Position numbers and translations under genes: made by a program. The notes beneath the pieces were generated by a model. The model had not been told where the DNA came from. It saw only the letters and a list, made by a program, of their open reading frames with translations, and searched no databases. From positions 1 to 33,220 of the forward strand of contig CAMHPC010000014.1 of the NCBI GenBank assembly GCA_946186945.1: a stretch of DNA of 33,220 bases. The letters are read 5' to 3'. Of the stretch, positions 1 through 7,524 are shown piece by piece. Source of the DNA: an uncultured Prevotella sp. Its GTDB lineage: Bacteria > Bacteroidota > Bacteroidia > Bacteroidales > Bacteroidaceae. Numbering within the stretch: position 1 is the stretch's first letter; every line of letters starts with the position of its first letter.

Positions 1-94
1 ATCTTTTTCATAGTCGTATGTTTTTTTATTGTTTGAATACCTGTTGTTACTGTTTCACGTTGCAAAGAAACAAATAAAAATACACCCTTGGAAA

Positions 95-125
95 GGATTT
101 TCCCTAAACACTTGGGGGAAAATCC
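95..125. other. inverted repeat upstream of the Wzi-like gene
   Basis: GGATTTTCCC and GGGAAAATCC form a perfect 10-bp stem around an 11-nt loop. It lies about 85 bp before the chosen start of the first gene. No T-tract follows on the + strand, so it is not a textbook terminator. It could be the end of a gene lying left of the window, or a leader structure or operator of the Wzi-like gene. Only the dyad is seen; any role is inference. Confidence 0.5.
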
Positions 126-208
126 CTACAGTTACATTTCTTTATCCATTATCGTCATGCAATATTCTCAGAATAGAAGCGTTTATAAACATGTATAAGT
201 ACGTACTG

Positions 209-1780
209 ATGAGAAAATACATATATACCTTATTTATGGCTGCTCTGTGCACCTCCGCCACGGCGCAGCAGACGGATACCGGCGACCCTCCCCTGCACCC
301 TTTCGATGGAGTGGAGTATAAGGTTGAGGCTCAGGCTTCTGTGAGCAAAGGAAAGACTCCGCTGTGGCTGAATGCCAACAAATACGGACTCTCATCGCTC
401 GATAAGACTAACGGCTACCTTAGGGCTGCCGTAGAGCGGCCGCTCAGTTACGATGATGACCGTAAGTGGGGAGTAGGATATGCCCTGGATGTGGCAGCAC
501 CCTTACACTACTCCTCAAAAGTTGTCGTACAACAGGCATACGTGGAGGGCAGATGGCTGAAGGGTGCGCTCACCATAGGCAGTAAGGAGTGGCCCATGGA
601 ACTGAAGAACCCCGACCTGAGCACAGGTTCCCAGACCCTCGGCATCAACGCACGGCCGGTGCCGCAGGTACGACTGGCACTGCGCGACTATTGGTGCATA
701 CCCGGCACCAAAGGGTGGGTGAGACTGAAAGGACACATAGCCTACGGCAAGGTGACCGACACCCAGTGGCAACACCGCTTCACCAACAAAGAGCAGAGTT
801 ATTCCGAAGGACAACTCTACCACTCCAAGGCCGGGTATCTGAAACTGGGCAATGAAGACCGCTTCATGCCGTTCTCTGTGGAACTGGGACTGGAGATGGC
901 TACCGTCTTTGGCGGCACATCCTATGTCAGACAAACCGACGGCACTTTCAAGGTATACGAGGGTGAAAGAGGACTCAAGGCTCTGTGGCATGCCTTCAAA
1001 CCCGGAGGCGGCGACCCCGAAGAGGGTGTCTATTCCAATGTAGCGGGCAACACCCTGGGCAGTTGGATGGCACGTGTGAACTACGATACCGATACGTGGC
1101 GATTGAGCGCATACGCCGATAAGTTCTTTGAAGACCACTCATCTATGCTGCAAGTTGATTATGACGGATACGGGGAGGGTGACGAATGGAACGTGAGGAA
1201 GAAACGCCGTTACCTGGTGTATGACTTCAAAGACTGGTTGCTCGGACTGGAACTGGCTTTTAAAGCACAACGCCCCATACAGCACGTGGTATTCGAATAC
1301 ATGTATACGAAATATCAAAGCGGTCCTATATATCACGACCATACGCAGGGCATGAGCGACCATATCGGCGGACGCGACAATTTCTACAACCACTATATTG
1401 GCACAGGTTGGCAGCATTGGGGACAGGTGATGGGCAACCCTCTCTACCTCTCGCCCATATACAATGATGACGGTACCATCGAGGTGAAGAACAATCGCTT
1501 CCTGGCTTTCCACCTCGGGGTGGACGGAGCCTTCAACGACAATCTCTCATACCGTGCCAAATTGACATATCAAGACGGACTGGGCACTTATGAAAAACCC
1601 TTCCACAAGAAACGCCACAATGTAAGTGCGCTCGCTGAGGTGCAGTACCAGTGGCACGAGGGCTGGCTCAGAGGCTGGCAGGTGAGAGGCTCGTATGGCA
1701 TGGACATGGGCAGTATCGTTGAACATAACTACGGCTTCCAACTCACAGTGACCAAGACAGGACTGCTCTCTAAACGATAA
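209..1780 (+). CDS. capsule assembly Wzi-family outer-membrane protein
   Basis: The 523-residue product resembles the Wzi family of capsule-assembly proteins found in Bacteroidetes, thought to be outer-membrane beta-barrels that help attach surface polysaccharide. The N-terminus has a signal peptide (MRKYIYTLF...CTSATAQQ) with a likely cut after ATA. The mature part begins with the family-like TPLWLNANKYGLSSL stretch and a following NGYLRA. Many alternating polar/aromatic segments and a final TVTKTGLLSKR strand suit a barrel. The ORF track opens 60 codons earlier, but that extension is not signal-like. ATG at 209 gives a clean signal peptide, and ATG at 191 (MYKYVLMRK...) is also possible. 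A lipoprotein gene follows after 22 bp, so the two may be co-transcribed. No capsule cluster is nearby. The family call is by recognition, not search. Confidence 0.8.
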   Translation: MRKYIYTLFMAALCTSATAQQTDTGDPPLHPFDGVEYKVEAQASVSKGKTPLWLNANKYGLSSLDKTNGYLRAAVERPLSYDDDRKWGVGYALDVAAPLHYSSKVVVQQAYVEGRWLKGALTIGSKEWPMELKNPDLSTGSQTLGINARPVPQVRLALRDYWCIPGTKGWVRLKGHIAYGKVTDTQWQHRFTNKEQSYSEGQLYHSKAGYLKLGNEDRFMPFSVELGLEMATVFGGTSYVRQTDGTFKVYEGERGLKALWHAFKPGGGDPEEGVYSNVAGNTLGSWMARVNYDTDTWRLSAYADKFFEDHSSMLQVDYDGYGEGDEWNVRKKRRYLVYDFKDWLLGLELAFKAQRPIQHVVFEYMYTKYQSGPIYHDHTQGMSDHIGGRDNFYNHYIGTGWQHWGQVMGNPLYLSPIYNDDGTIEVKNNRFLAFHLGVDGAFNDNLSYRAKLTYQDGLGTYEKPFHKKRHNVSALAEVQYQWHEGWLRGWQVRGSYGMDMGSIVEHNYGFQLTVTKTGLLSKR

Positions 1781-1802
1781 TACTTCAACTATCCTATCTA
1801 TT

Positions 1803-2240
1803 ATGAGACACCTTACATATATCCTCATCACCGCACTCCTCACCTTGCTCATGGCATCGTGCGAACTGGAGGCTTCATCGCATGGCAATCTCTATGGATT
1901 CTGGCATCTGGAAACTATAGACACAATAAATGGAGGAAGTAAAAATATGAAAGACGAATTGAAGTTCTGGGCTGTGCAGTCTAAACTCATCGAACTGACC
2001 GACCATGACGGCATACACAATTTTGTGCTCTACCATTTCCAGCGCGAAGGAGATTCGCTCTTCCTTTCAGATCCCCACTTTAATCTGCGCGATCAAAACG
2101 ACCCTGTGGTGGACGAGCTCTTCCGAGTGCAACCCTACGGATTGGCAAAACTGCTGCCCAGGCTGCGCATAGAATACCTCACCAGCGGCTCGCTCACTCT
2201 CAGTGGATACGGACTGCAACTACAATTCACGAAATTCTGA
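1803..2240 (+). CDS. small lipocalin-like lipoprotein
   Basis: This 145-residue protein starts with a lipoprotein signal. A hydrophobic stretch LTYILITALLTLLM ends in ASC, so the lipidated cysteine is residue 20. The mature part opens with a GFWHLETI segment, the G-x-W signature of lipocalin-like domains common in Bacteroidetes lipoproteins, and ends in beta-strand-like sequence (LTLSGYGLQLQF). The length suits one lipocalin-type barrel. No ligand can be inferred. It sits 22 bp after the Wzi-like gene and 26 bp before the GH53 gene on the same strand, consistent with one transcript. The lipid anchor is well supported; the fold assignment is tentative. Confidence 0.7.
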   Translation: MRHLTYILITALLTLLMASCELEASSHGNLYGFWHLETIDTINGGSKNMKDELKFWAVQSKLIELTDHDGIHNFVLYHFQREGDSLFLSDPHFNLRDQNDPVVDELFRVQPYGLAKLLPRLRIEYLTSGSLTLSGYGLQLQFTKF

Positions 2241-2266
2241 TATAACAACCTTTTACGAATATACCT

Positions 2267-3337
2267 ATGAATAGACACATCACCCATCTCTGCACACTTG
2301 CAGCAATCATCCTCTTGTCAGCCTTCGAAGTGCGTGCACAGCAAGCCCCAGCCTTTGCCAAGGGAGCAGACATCAGTTGGATCACACAGATAGAACACCT
2401 CAACAAATATCAGTTGGTGGACCCGCAAGGCAGACCCACCGATGGATTTCAGATGCTGAAAGACTGCGGCATGGACATGGTGCGACTCAGAGTGTGGGTG
2501 CACCCCGAACCCGACGCGCGCGACGGACAGGTGTGGTGCGACACACGCGACATGGTGGCGAAGGCGGTCAGAGCCACACAGGCGGGCATGCAGGTGATGG
2601 TAGACTTCCACTACAGCGACTGGTGGGCTGACCCCCAGAAACAAAACGTGCCCAAGGCATGGAAAGGCTGTGATATCAATCAACTTGCCGACTCGGTGGA
2701 GGCCCACACACGCAGCGTACTCATGGCACTGAAACTGGCAGGCGTGACACCTACATGGATACAGGTGGGCAATGAGACTCCTACGGGATTTATGAAACCT
2801 TTGGGCGATGCAGAGCAGTTCCCCGAAAACTTTGCTATTCTCTTCAAACGAGGACAGCAGACGTGCAAAGAGGTGTTTCCGAATGCCATCACCATGGTGC
2901 ACATAGACAATGGCTTCATGCTGCCGCGCACAGAGTTCATTCTCGATATACTGAAGAAATACCAGGTGGACTACGACATGCTCGGGTGGTCGCTCTATCC
3001 TGCCATGAACTGGTTGGCCACACCGCCCGTAATCGACCTCAACTGGCAAGTGAAAGCCAATCAGTGCATAGACAATGTGAAGACTATCTACGACAAGTAT
3101 GGCAAAGAGTCGATGATTGTGGAGATAGGTATACCCGACGACCATGAGGCTCTATGCAAGGAGGTGATAGAGTATATGATAGATCACGCTCCCGAACACC
3201 TGAGGGGGTTGGTGTACTGGGAGCCCATCACTACACCCGACTTCGGATATAGCATGGGGGCTCTGAAACAGTATGCCGGCTCGCAGTATATGGCAAACGA
3301 GGGTATGAGGGCATTCAGACATTCTCCTTCACGTTGA
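2267..3337 (+). CDS. arabinogalactan endo-beta-1,4-galactanase (GH53)
   Basis: The enzyme should cut beta-1,4-galactan, the side chain of type I arabinogalactan and pectin, outside the cytoplasm. The 356-residue length is normal for GH53. The signal peptide is MNRHITHLCTLAAIILLSAF with a cut near VRAQQ. The mature protein begins with the family hallmark FAKGADISWITQIE, then MVRLRVWVHP and MVDFHYSDWWADP. The proposed acid/base is Glu170 in VGNETPTGF. The nucleophile is Glu286 in IVEIGIP, where many relatives have VET; the glutamate is kept. In gut Bacteroidetes GH53 genes usually sit beside SusC/SusD pairs, and none is visible here, so this copy looks like an orphan. Its stop is followed within 5 bp by the yraN start. 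Confidence 0.93.
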   Translation: MNRHITHLCTLAAIILLSAFEVRAQQAPAFAKGADISWITQIEHLNKYQLVDPQGRPTDGFQMLKDCGMDMVRLRVWVHPEPDARDGQVWCDTRDMVAKAVRATQAGMQVMVDFHYSDWWADPQKQNVPKAWKGCDINQLADSVEAHTRSVLMALKLAGVTPTWIQVGNETPTGFMKPLGDAEQFPENFAILFKRGQQTCKEVFPNAITMVHIDNGFMLPRTEFILDILKKYQVDYDMLGWSLYPAMNWLATPPVIDLNWQVKANQCIDNVKTIYDKYGKESMIVEIGIPDDHEALCKEVIEYMIDHAPEHLRGLVYWEPITTPDFGYSMGALKQYAGSQYMANEGMRAFRHSPSR

Positions 3338-3342
3338 CCATT

Positions 3343-3717
3343 ATGGCACAACACAACGAACTGGGTAGGTGGGGCGAGCAGCAAGCGGCTGCCTTCCTGG
3401 AAAACAAGGGATACCAGGTGCTGCACCGCGACTGGAAGGTGGGACACCGCGATCTGGACATAGTGGCTATCACTCCCGACGGTGGCACACTGGCGGTGGT
3501 AGAGGTGAAAACCCGGCGCAACACGCTCTTCGCAGAACCCTCTGCCGCTGTCGACTGGCGCAAGATACGCTCACTCACCTTGGCAGCACAAGCCTACGTC
3601 GAACGCCAACGTGTGATGCTACCCATACGCTTTGATATCATCACGGTGGTGACAGGCGACAATACACAGATAGAACATATAGAGGATGCTTTCCTGCCAC
3701 TGCCCGTCAACAGATAG
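3343..3717 (+). CDS. yraN: YraN family protein (UPF0102), nuclease-like fold
   Basis: This 124-residue cytoplasmic protein belongs to the widely conserved UPF0102/YraN family, which has a restriction-endonuclease-like fold and no settled function. Visible family signatures are LGRWGEQQAAAFLENKGYQVL near the N-terminus, the acidic GHRDLDIVAI and VVEVKTRR. These supply the D/E...D...E-x-K pattern typical of the fold. The ORF track starts at a TTG overlapping the previous stop; the ATG at 3343 (MAQHNELG) is the better start. birA follows 3 bp after the stop, so yraN and birA are very likely on one transcript. The family call is firm; a DNA-processing role is only inferred from the fold. Confidence 0.9.
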   Translation: MAQHNELGRWGEQQAAAFLENKGYQVLHRDWKVGHRDLDIVAITPDGGTLAVVEVKTRRNTLFAEPSAAVDWRKIRSLTLAAQAYVERQRVMLPIRFDIITVVTGDNTQIEHIEDAFLPLPVNR

Positions 3718-3720
3718 ATT

Positions 3721-4476
3721 ATGAGAGTGCAGTATATACACCTACACCATACCGACAGCACCAACCGCTATGTGGCACAGGCTGATATGCCACCCAATGC
3801 CGACTTGTTGGTGGTGGATGCCGACTACCAGACTGCCGGGCGGGGGCAGGGCACCAACACATGGGAGGGTGCCGAGGGGTGCAACTTACTCTTCAGCGTT
3901 CTCTACTACCCACAGAGGGTGCAGGCAAACCGTCAGTATATACTCAGTATGGCAGGAGCATTGGCACTGCATGATGCACTCTCCACCTTTCCCGATACTA
4001 TGCCGTATGCTGGTGACTTCTCGCTCAAATGGCCCAACGACGTGTATTACCGCCACTCTAAGGTGAGTGGCACCCTCATACAAACATCGTTGCATCAGCA
4101 AAGCGTGCGCCGGTGCATCTGGGGGGTAGGACTGAATGTCAACCAGCAATCTTTCCACTCCGATGCTCCCAACCCGCTCTCTCTCTGTACAATAGTGGGA
4201 CATGAGATAGACCGTAGACTACTGCTCGGACACATTGTGGACGCACTGGTCAGACGACTCTCTCAGGTGGATGACGGGGAGTACGACACGGTGTCTACAG
4301 ACTATCTGAAGGTGCTATACCGTAGGGAGGGATGGCACGTGTACAGGGACGTCGACGGACAGTTTACCGCTCGTATCAGTGGTGTGCGAGAGGATGGTAC
4401 CCTCTTGCTCGAGGATACGGCAGGACGTATACGCACATACGCATTCAAGGAAGTGGAATATGTGATAAAACAGTAA
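3721..4476 (+). CDS. birA: biotin--[acetyl-CoA-carboxylase] ligase
   Basis: The protein should make biotinyl-AMP and transfer biotin to the carrier lysine of biotin-dependent carboxylases. It has 251 residues and lacks the N-terminal helix-turn-helix of bifunctional BirA, so it is a ligase only and not a repressor. The domain starts with HHTDSTN. The biotin/ATP loop is AGRGQGTNTWE, a Bacteroidetes-style variant of GRGRxGRxW. KWPNDVY and KVSGTLIQT supply the catalytic-site lysines, and WGVGLNVNQ follows. The C-terminal 50 residues (VDGQFTARISGVREDGTLLLED) form the SH3-like domain. It lies 3 bp after yraN and 20 bp before pyrH, so all three may share a transcript. Confidence 0.93.
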   Translation: MRVQYIHLHHTDSTNRYVAQADMPPNADLLVVDADYQTAGRGQGTNTWEGAEGCNLLFSVLYYPQRVQANRQYILSMAGALALHDALSTFPDTMPYAGDFSLKWPNDVYYRHSKVSGTLIQTSLHQQSVRRCIWGVGLNVNQQSFHSDAPNPLSLCTIVGHEIDRRLLLGHIVDALVRRLSQVDDGEYDTVSTDYLKVLYRREGWHVYRDVDGQFTARISGVREDGTLLLEDTAGRIRTYAFKEVEYVIKQ

Positions 4477-4496
4477 AATATAATCAACTAACTATT

Positions 4497-5207
4497 ATGG
4501 CAAGATTTAAAAGAATATTACTGAAACTCAGCGGCGAGAGTCTGATGGGTAAGCAGGGCTATGGTATCGATTCTGAACGACTGGGCGACTATGCGCGACA
4601 GATAAAGGAGATACATGATATGGGTGTGGAGATAGGCATAGTGATAGGCGGCGGAAATATCTTCCGCGGACTGAGTGGCGCTACCAAGGGCTTCGACCGT
4701 GTGAAGGGCGACCAGATGGGTATGCTGGCCACGGTCATCAATTCGCTGGCTCTCTCGTCGGCACTCACAGCCGAGGGTGTGGACAACCGTGTGCTCACAG
4801 CCATACGCATGGAACCCATAGGAGAGTTTTACACCAAGTGGCGAGCTATCGAACAGATGCAGGCAGGACGTGTGTGTATATTCTCTGCAGGCACAGGCTC
4901 GCCTTATTTCACCACCGACACAGGCTCATCGCTGCGTGGCATAGAGATAGAGGCAGATGTGATGCTGAAAGGCACACGAGTGGACGGCATATACACTGCC
5001 GACCCCGAAAAAGACCCCACTGCCACCAAGTTTACCGATATCACATACAACGAAGTGCTCGAACGAGGACTGAAGGTGATGGATCTCTCTGCCATTGTGA
5101 TGTGCAACGAGAACAACCTGCCTATCTATGTGTTCAATATGGATGTGGTGGGCAACCTGAAAAGGGTGATAGAAGGCGAGGAGATAGGTACCTTGGTGCA
5201 CCACTGA
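4497..5207 (+). CDS. pyrH: UMP kinase
   Basis: UMP kinase turns UMP into UDP with ATP as donor, the step after de novo UMP synthesis. The 236-residue length is typical of the hexameric bacterial enzyme of the amino-acid-kinase fold. Clear motifs are RILLKLSGESL at the N-terminus, GGGNIFRG for phosphate binding, GMLATVINSLAL, TGSPYFTTDTGSSLR for UMP binding, and VDGIYTADPEKDP. The ORF track extends 55 codons upstream into birA; the ATG at 4497 (MARFKRI) is the family start. Only 20 bp separate it from birA and no strong promoter is visible there. The stop lies 2 bp from the convergent stop of the next gene. Confidence 0.97.
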   Translation: MARFKRILLKLSGESLMGKQGYGIDSERLGDYARQIKEIHDMGVEIGIVIGGGNIFRGLSGATKGFDRVKGDQMGMLATVINSLALSSALTAEGVDNRVLTAIRMEPIGEFYTKWRAIEQMQAGRVCIFSAGTGSPYFTTDTGSSLRGIEIEADVMLKGTRVDGIYTADPEKDPTATKFTDITYNEVLERGLKVMDLSAIVMCNENNLPIYVFNMDVVGNLKRVIEGEEIGTLVHH

Positions 5208-5209
5208 CC

Positions 5210-5515
5210 TCAGATGTACTCCACGGGCAGCACTTCGCTCACTGCCACATCGTCGTGCTCGCCATCATCGTAACGGTACACTATGCGCATGCCGCGGTAT
5301 TCGTGGGGTACTACCAGACGTGTGAGGAGGTGCCAGCGAGGGCGACCGAAATCGTATGATGAACGGTCCAACTCCAGGCACATGCCCACGCTGTCTACGA
5401 AAAAATATCCTCCGCCCACACATTTGTCACCGGGCTGAAGCAGGTCGCGGTGCATGTGCACCCACCCTAAACGCAGGTGACCGTCTACGGTAATGATGAA
5501 TTTCGGCAATGTCAT
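5210..5515 (-). CDS. conserved hypothetical protein, 101 residues
   Basis: I do not recognise a named domain. The 101-residue protein has no signal peptide or membrane segment and is probably cytoplasmic. The N-terminal KFIITVDGHLRLGWVHMHRDLL and CVGGGYFFVD stretches look like well-formed beta structure, and similar short proteins are familiar from Bacteroidales genomes. It ends 2 bp from the pyrH stop, tail to tail. Upstream on the same strand lie a strong hairpin and tRNA-Arg, so it should have its own promoter or depend on readthrough past the hairpin. The opposite frame carries only a shadow extension of pyrH, so this reading is preferred. Confidence 0.7.
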   Translation of the reverse strand: MTLPKFIITVDGHLRLGWVHMHRDLLQPGDKCVGGGYFFVDSVGMCLELDRSSYDFGRPRWHLLTRLVVPHEYRGMRIVYRYDDGEHDDVAVSEVLPVEYI

Positions 5516-5561
5516 AAAGTATGGTTTATATTGTGCGAATAGTACACTTTCTTAATAGAAG

Positions 5562-5592
5562 AAGCCCTGTAAATCGTTGATTTGCAGGGCTT
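5562..5592 (-). terminator. hairpin terminator downstream of tRNA-Arg
   Basis: A 14-bp stem (AAGCCCTGTAAATC pairing with GATTTGCAGGGCTT, one G-T wobble) closes a three-base GTT loop. On the minus strand it starts a few bases after the tRNA 3' end and is followed by CTTCTATTAAG. On the plus strand it is followed by TTTGTTAG. It most likely ends the tRNA transcript and separates it from the 101-residue gene. Confidence 0.75.
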
Positions 5593-5598
5593 TGTTAG

Positions 5599-5670
5599 TA
5601 CACCCGTAGGGAATCGAACCCTAATCCTGGGAACCGGAATCCCATATTCTATCCATTGAACTACGGGTGC
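5599..5670 (-). tRNA. tRNA-Arg (anticodon CCG)
   Basis: The minus strand folds as a full cloverleaf of 72 nt without an encoded CCA. The acceptor stem is GCACCCG/CGGGTGT with a G1-U72 wobble and discriminator A. The D-arm is GTTC...GAAT. The anticodon stem is TGGGA/TCCCA with loop TTCCGGT, giving anticodon CCG, which reads the arginine codon CGG. The variable loop has four bases, and the T-arm is TAGGG-TTCGATT-CCCTA. A promoter sits about 30 bp upstream inside the tandem repeat, and a hairpin terminator follows directly, so it looks like a single-tRNA transcription unit. Confidence 0.96.
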
Positions 5671-5699
5671 TGGTAGCGGTGTTCTCGCCATTTGCGTCT

Positions 5700-5865
5700 G
5701 CAAAGGTACGATTAAGTGAGCACAATACAAAATGAGAAACGAAGTTTTTCATTTTGCACTGTCGAACGCAAGTACCTTCGCCGAAGGCAGAGGTACGATT
5801 AAGTGAGCACAATACAAAATGAGAAACGAAGTTTTTCATTTTGCACTGTCGAACGCAAGTACCTT
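5700..5865. repeat. tandem promoter-bearing repeat, 2 copies, period 87 bp
   Basis: Two 79-bp units (5700-5778 and 5787-5865) differ at about one base and are separated by 8 bp. Each unit begins AGGTACGATTAAG and ends GAACGCAAGTACCTT, so its ends are inverted relative to each other (AGGTAC...GTACCT). The middle is a hairpin, AAAATGAGAAAC pairing with GTTTTTCATTTT at 11 of 12 positions. On the minus strand each unit carries a TTTG-N19-TAnnTTTG-like promoter facing tRNA-Arg. The distal copy's -7 is TACCTCTG, one base off. The far end of the second copy overlaps the stop codon of the DUF6624 gene. The framework is shared with the dnaX array at 10449. Confidence 0.9.
5701..5731 (-). promoter_or_regulatory. 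promoter of tRNA-Arg
   Basis: On the minus strand the -7 element TACCTTTG (5708-5701) and the -33 element TTTG (5731-5728) are 19 bp apart, matching the Bacteroidetes consensus. The predicted start falls about 20-25 nt before the tRNA 5' end. It lies in the gene-proximal repeat copy. Confidence 0.8.
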
Positions 5866-7180
5866 ATTCAATCGGTGGCAGTCCTACCTCTTGCCGCCAT
5901 TCATTTACACGTGAGGCATCCAGTAGTGGTGCTACCTCTCCCTTGGAATTAATCTGGGTGCCGTATTTCTGTGGCCGTCCCTCACGCACGTCAATGCGGT
6001 CTTTCAATACGGCAAGGAATGCGGGGCTGATATCACCATGAGCGACGGCATCCTCCATCTGCGGCAGAAAACTTTTCTGATAATCCAAATCGGCATGCTG
6101 GAATACCAGCCATATCGCTTGATTGGCAAAGTCACCGACCTGTTCCCTGCGAGGAAAACCGTGCTGCAGTAGGATGTTGCTCACAAGGGCGAGATTCAGA
6201 CTGTCTGTGGAGAGTGCGCGTCGGGCCAGTCGCTCAATCCGCTGAGCGTCGCTATGATGGTCTTTGGTGGCTTGCGACCATAGCAAACGGTCGTACTGGT
6301 CACGTTCGAAAATAGATTCCAATTGCTCTTTGAGGGCTATGTCATAGTGAAAACGACTGCGCCTCTGCTCAAACGAGTCTTTCAGTTCCTCGTATGAGCA
6401 TATTGAAGGTTCTTCGTAGAAGTCTTTTTCCAACTCCATGCGGTGGCGCAGATAGGATAGGGCAGTACTGTTCGCGCCGATGGTGCCCATCTTCTTTGCG
6501 ACAGTAGACAACTGACTGGGCAGGATATAGCGGTCCTCAGTGAAGGCGAGGTCGTAAACCCGTTTTGCCTCATCGTAGAGACGGGCGTCAAAGAGTGAGT
6601 CGGCATGGTATATCAGGTGCCAGTAAGCCTCCTGCGAGATTGGGGCTTCCAGTTCGCCGTCGCCCAGCCGGTGGCGTTTCAAGGCAATTTGTCTCAGGTC
6701 TTCGAGCATCATGCCCGTAAATTCTACGTTCCGCGGGTCGCTCACGTCCCAGTGAAAGGTTCCATACGTGGGGTATTTCTTGTTTTCGCTTTGGTAGATA
6801 TAGCAGTAGCCCTCGGTTCGCCCATGGCGCAGATAGCGGTCGATGCAGATGACGCGCCTGTTCTTCCGGGAGACTACCACGTTCCGCCAGATGTTTTTTT
6901 CGTTCTGACGAGACAATTTTACTGTGGTGAAAACATTCCATATCTCCCAAGATTCATCGGGGCGTATTTCTACATCGGGTGCAGTGGGCGTGTATCCGCT
7001 GTTCGAGAACTTAAATGTAGGTACGTCAACGCCCGTAAGCCAGCGGACGGTATCGACATCGAACGGCAGTTCCTTCTTGACACTTCGCTCGAACCGCTGT
7101 GCTTCTGTCAACCCTTTTGTCTGGCAGCCAGCCATTACAATGAGGGTCAGCAGTGCGTAGATTATAGTCCTATGGTTCAT
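5864..7180 (-). CDS. lipoprotein with C-terminal DUF6624 domain
   Basis: The 438-residue product begins with a lipoprotein signal, IIYALLTLIVMAGC, lipidated at Cys19 when read from MNHRTII. The ORF track start at 7198 adds six residues and is also possible. The last roughly 150 residues resemble DUF6624: a helical stretch, then FLPQMEDAVAHGDISP, DRIDVREGRPQKYGTQ and the end motif VNEWRQEVGLPPIE. The N-terminal half (WEIWNVFTTVKLSRQ..., YLRHGRTEGYCYIYQ) is unfamiliar. No catalytic motif is evident and the function is unknown. It has its own well-matched promoter, flanked by phased palindromes, suggesting regulation. Its TAA stop lies at the very edge of the tandem repeat. Confidence 0.82.
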   Translation of the reverse strand: MNHRTIIYALLTLIVMAGCQTKGLTEAQRFERSVKKELPFDVDTVRWLTGVDVPTFKFSNSGYTPTAPDVEIRPDESWEIWNVFTTVKLSRQNEKNIWRNVVVSRKNRRVICIDRYLRHGRTEGYCYIYQSENKKYPTYGTFHWDVSDPRNVEFTGMMLEDLRQIALKRHRLGDGELEAPISQEAYWHLIYHADSLFDARLYDEAKRVYDLAFTEDRYILPSQLSTVAKKMGTIGANSTALSYLRHRMELEKDFYEEPSICSYEELKDSFEQRRSRFHYDIALKEQLESIFERDQYDRLLWSQATKDHHSDAQRIERLARRALSTDSLNLALVSNILLQHGFPRREQVGDFANQAIWLVFQHADLDYQKSFLPQMEDAVAHGDISPAFLAVLKDRIDVREGRPQKYGTQINSKGEVAPLLDASRVNEWRQEVGLPPIE

Positions 7181-7262
7181 GATATATTTGTTTGCCATTT
7201 AAGTCAAGTAATGAAGAAGCACATAAACAAAATGGTCTCTTATAGCGCCTCAATTTCGTTTT

Positions 7263-7293
7263 CAAAGATACAATTTTACTTTTGATTATCAAA
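7263..7293 (-). promoter_or_regulatory. promoter of the DUF6624 lipoprotein gene
   Basis: On the minus strand, -7 TATCTTTG (7270-7263) and -33 TTTG (7293-7290) are 19 bp apart, a full Bacteroidetes consensus match. The predicted leader is about 60-80 nt, depending on which start codon is used. Confidence 0.78.
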
Positions 7294-7310
7294 AAACTAA
7301 TCATTTTTTT

Positions 7311-7355
7311 ACTTTGAAAAGTTAATTTTCAATGTCATTTTTAACTTTCGAAAGT
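7311..7355. promoter_or_regulatory. pair of ACTTT-nn-AAAGT palindromes, possible operator
   Basis: ACTTTCGAAAGT at 7344-7355 is a perfect 12-bp palindrome. ACTTTGAAAAGT at 7311-7322 matches the same pattern at 10 of 12 positions. Their centres are exactly 33 bp apart, and a related half site, ACTTTTGAT, lies another 33 bp away at 7278 inside the lipoprotein promoter spacer. The phasing of about three helical turns suggests cooperative binding by a dimeric regulator. The regulator is unknown and AT-richness makes chance matches easier. Confidence 0.45.
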
Positions 7356-7467
7356 AAAAATTGATGCAAGAATGTCACATAATTTGTAAATAGAACCAGT
7401 CCATGTGTAGACGCAATTATTTTTTCAGGCTGAAATGTGAGTTAACTGAAATATAAAAATGTCTTTG

Positions 7468-7505
7468 CAAAAAGTAAGCAAATATGGTAAAATACTTACT
7501 TTTTG
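7468..7505. promoter_or_regulatory. 11-bp dyad upstream of the asnA promoter
   Basis: CAAAAAGTAAG and CTTACTTTTTG form a perfect inverted repeat around a 16-nt centre. It ends 19 bp before the asnA -33 box, a usual place for an activator or repressor. It could also be a weak terminator or a chance AT-rich dyad. Confidence 0.5.
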
Positions 7506-7524
7506 TAAAATTATGGCAAATAAT

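Noticed and set aside
2318-3145. 275-residue minus-strand ORF opposite the GH53 gene
   Set aside because: His/Cys-rich antisense shadow; the plus strand has clear GH53 motifs.
5621-5839. ORF encoding a duplicated peptide MKNFVSHFVLCSLNRT
   Set aside because: It is only the translation of the two-copy 87-bp repeat, running on into the tRNA. There is no independent coding evidence.
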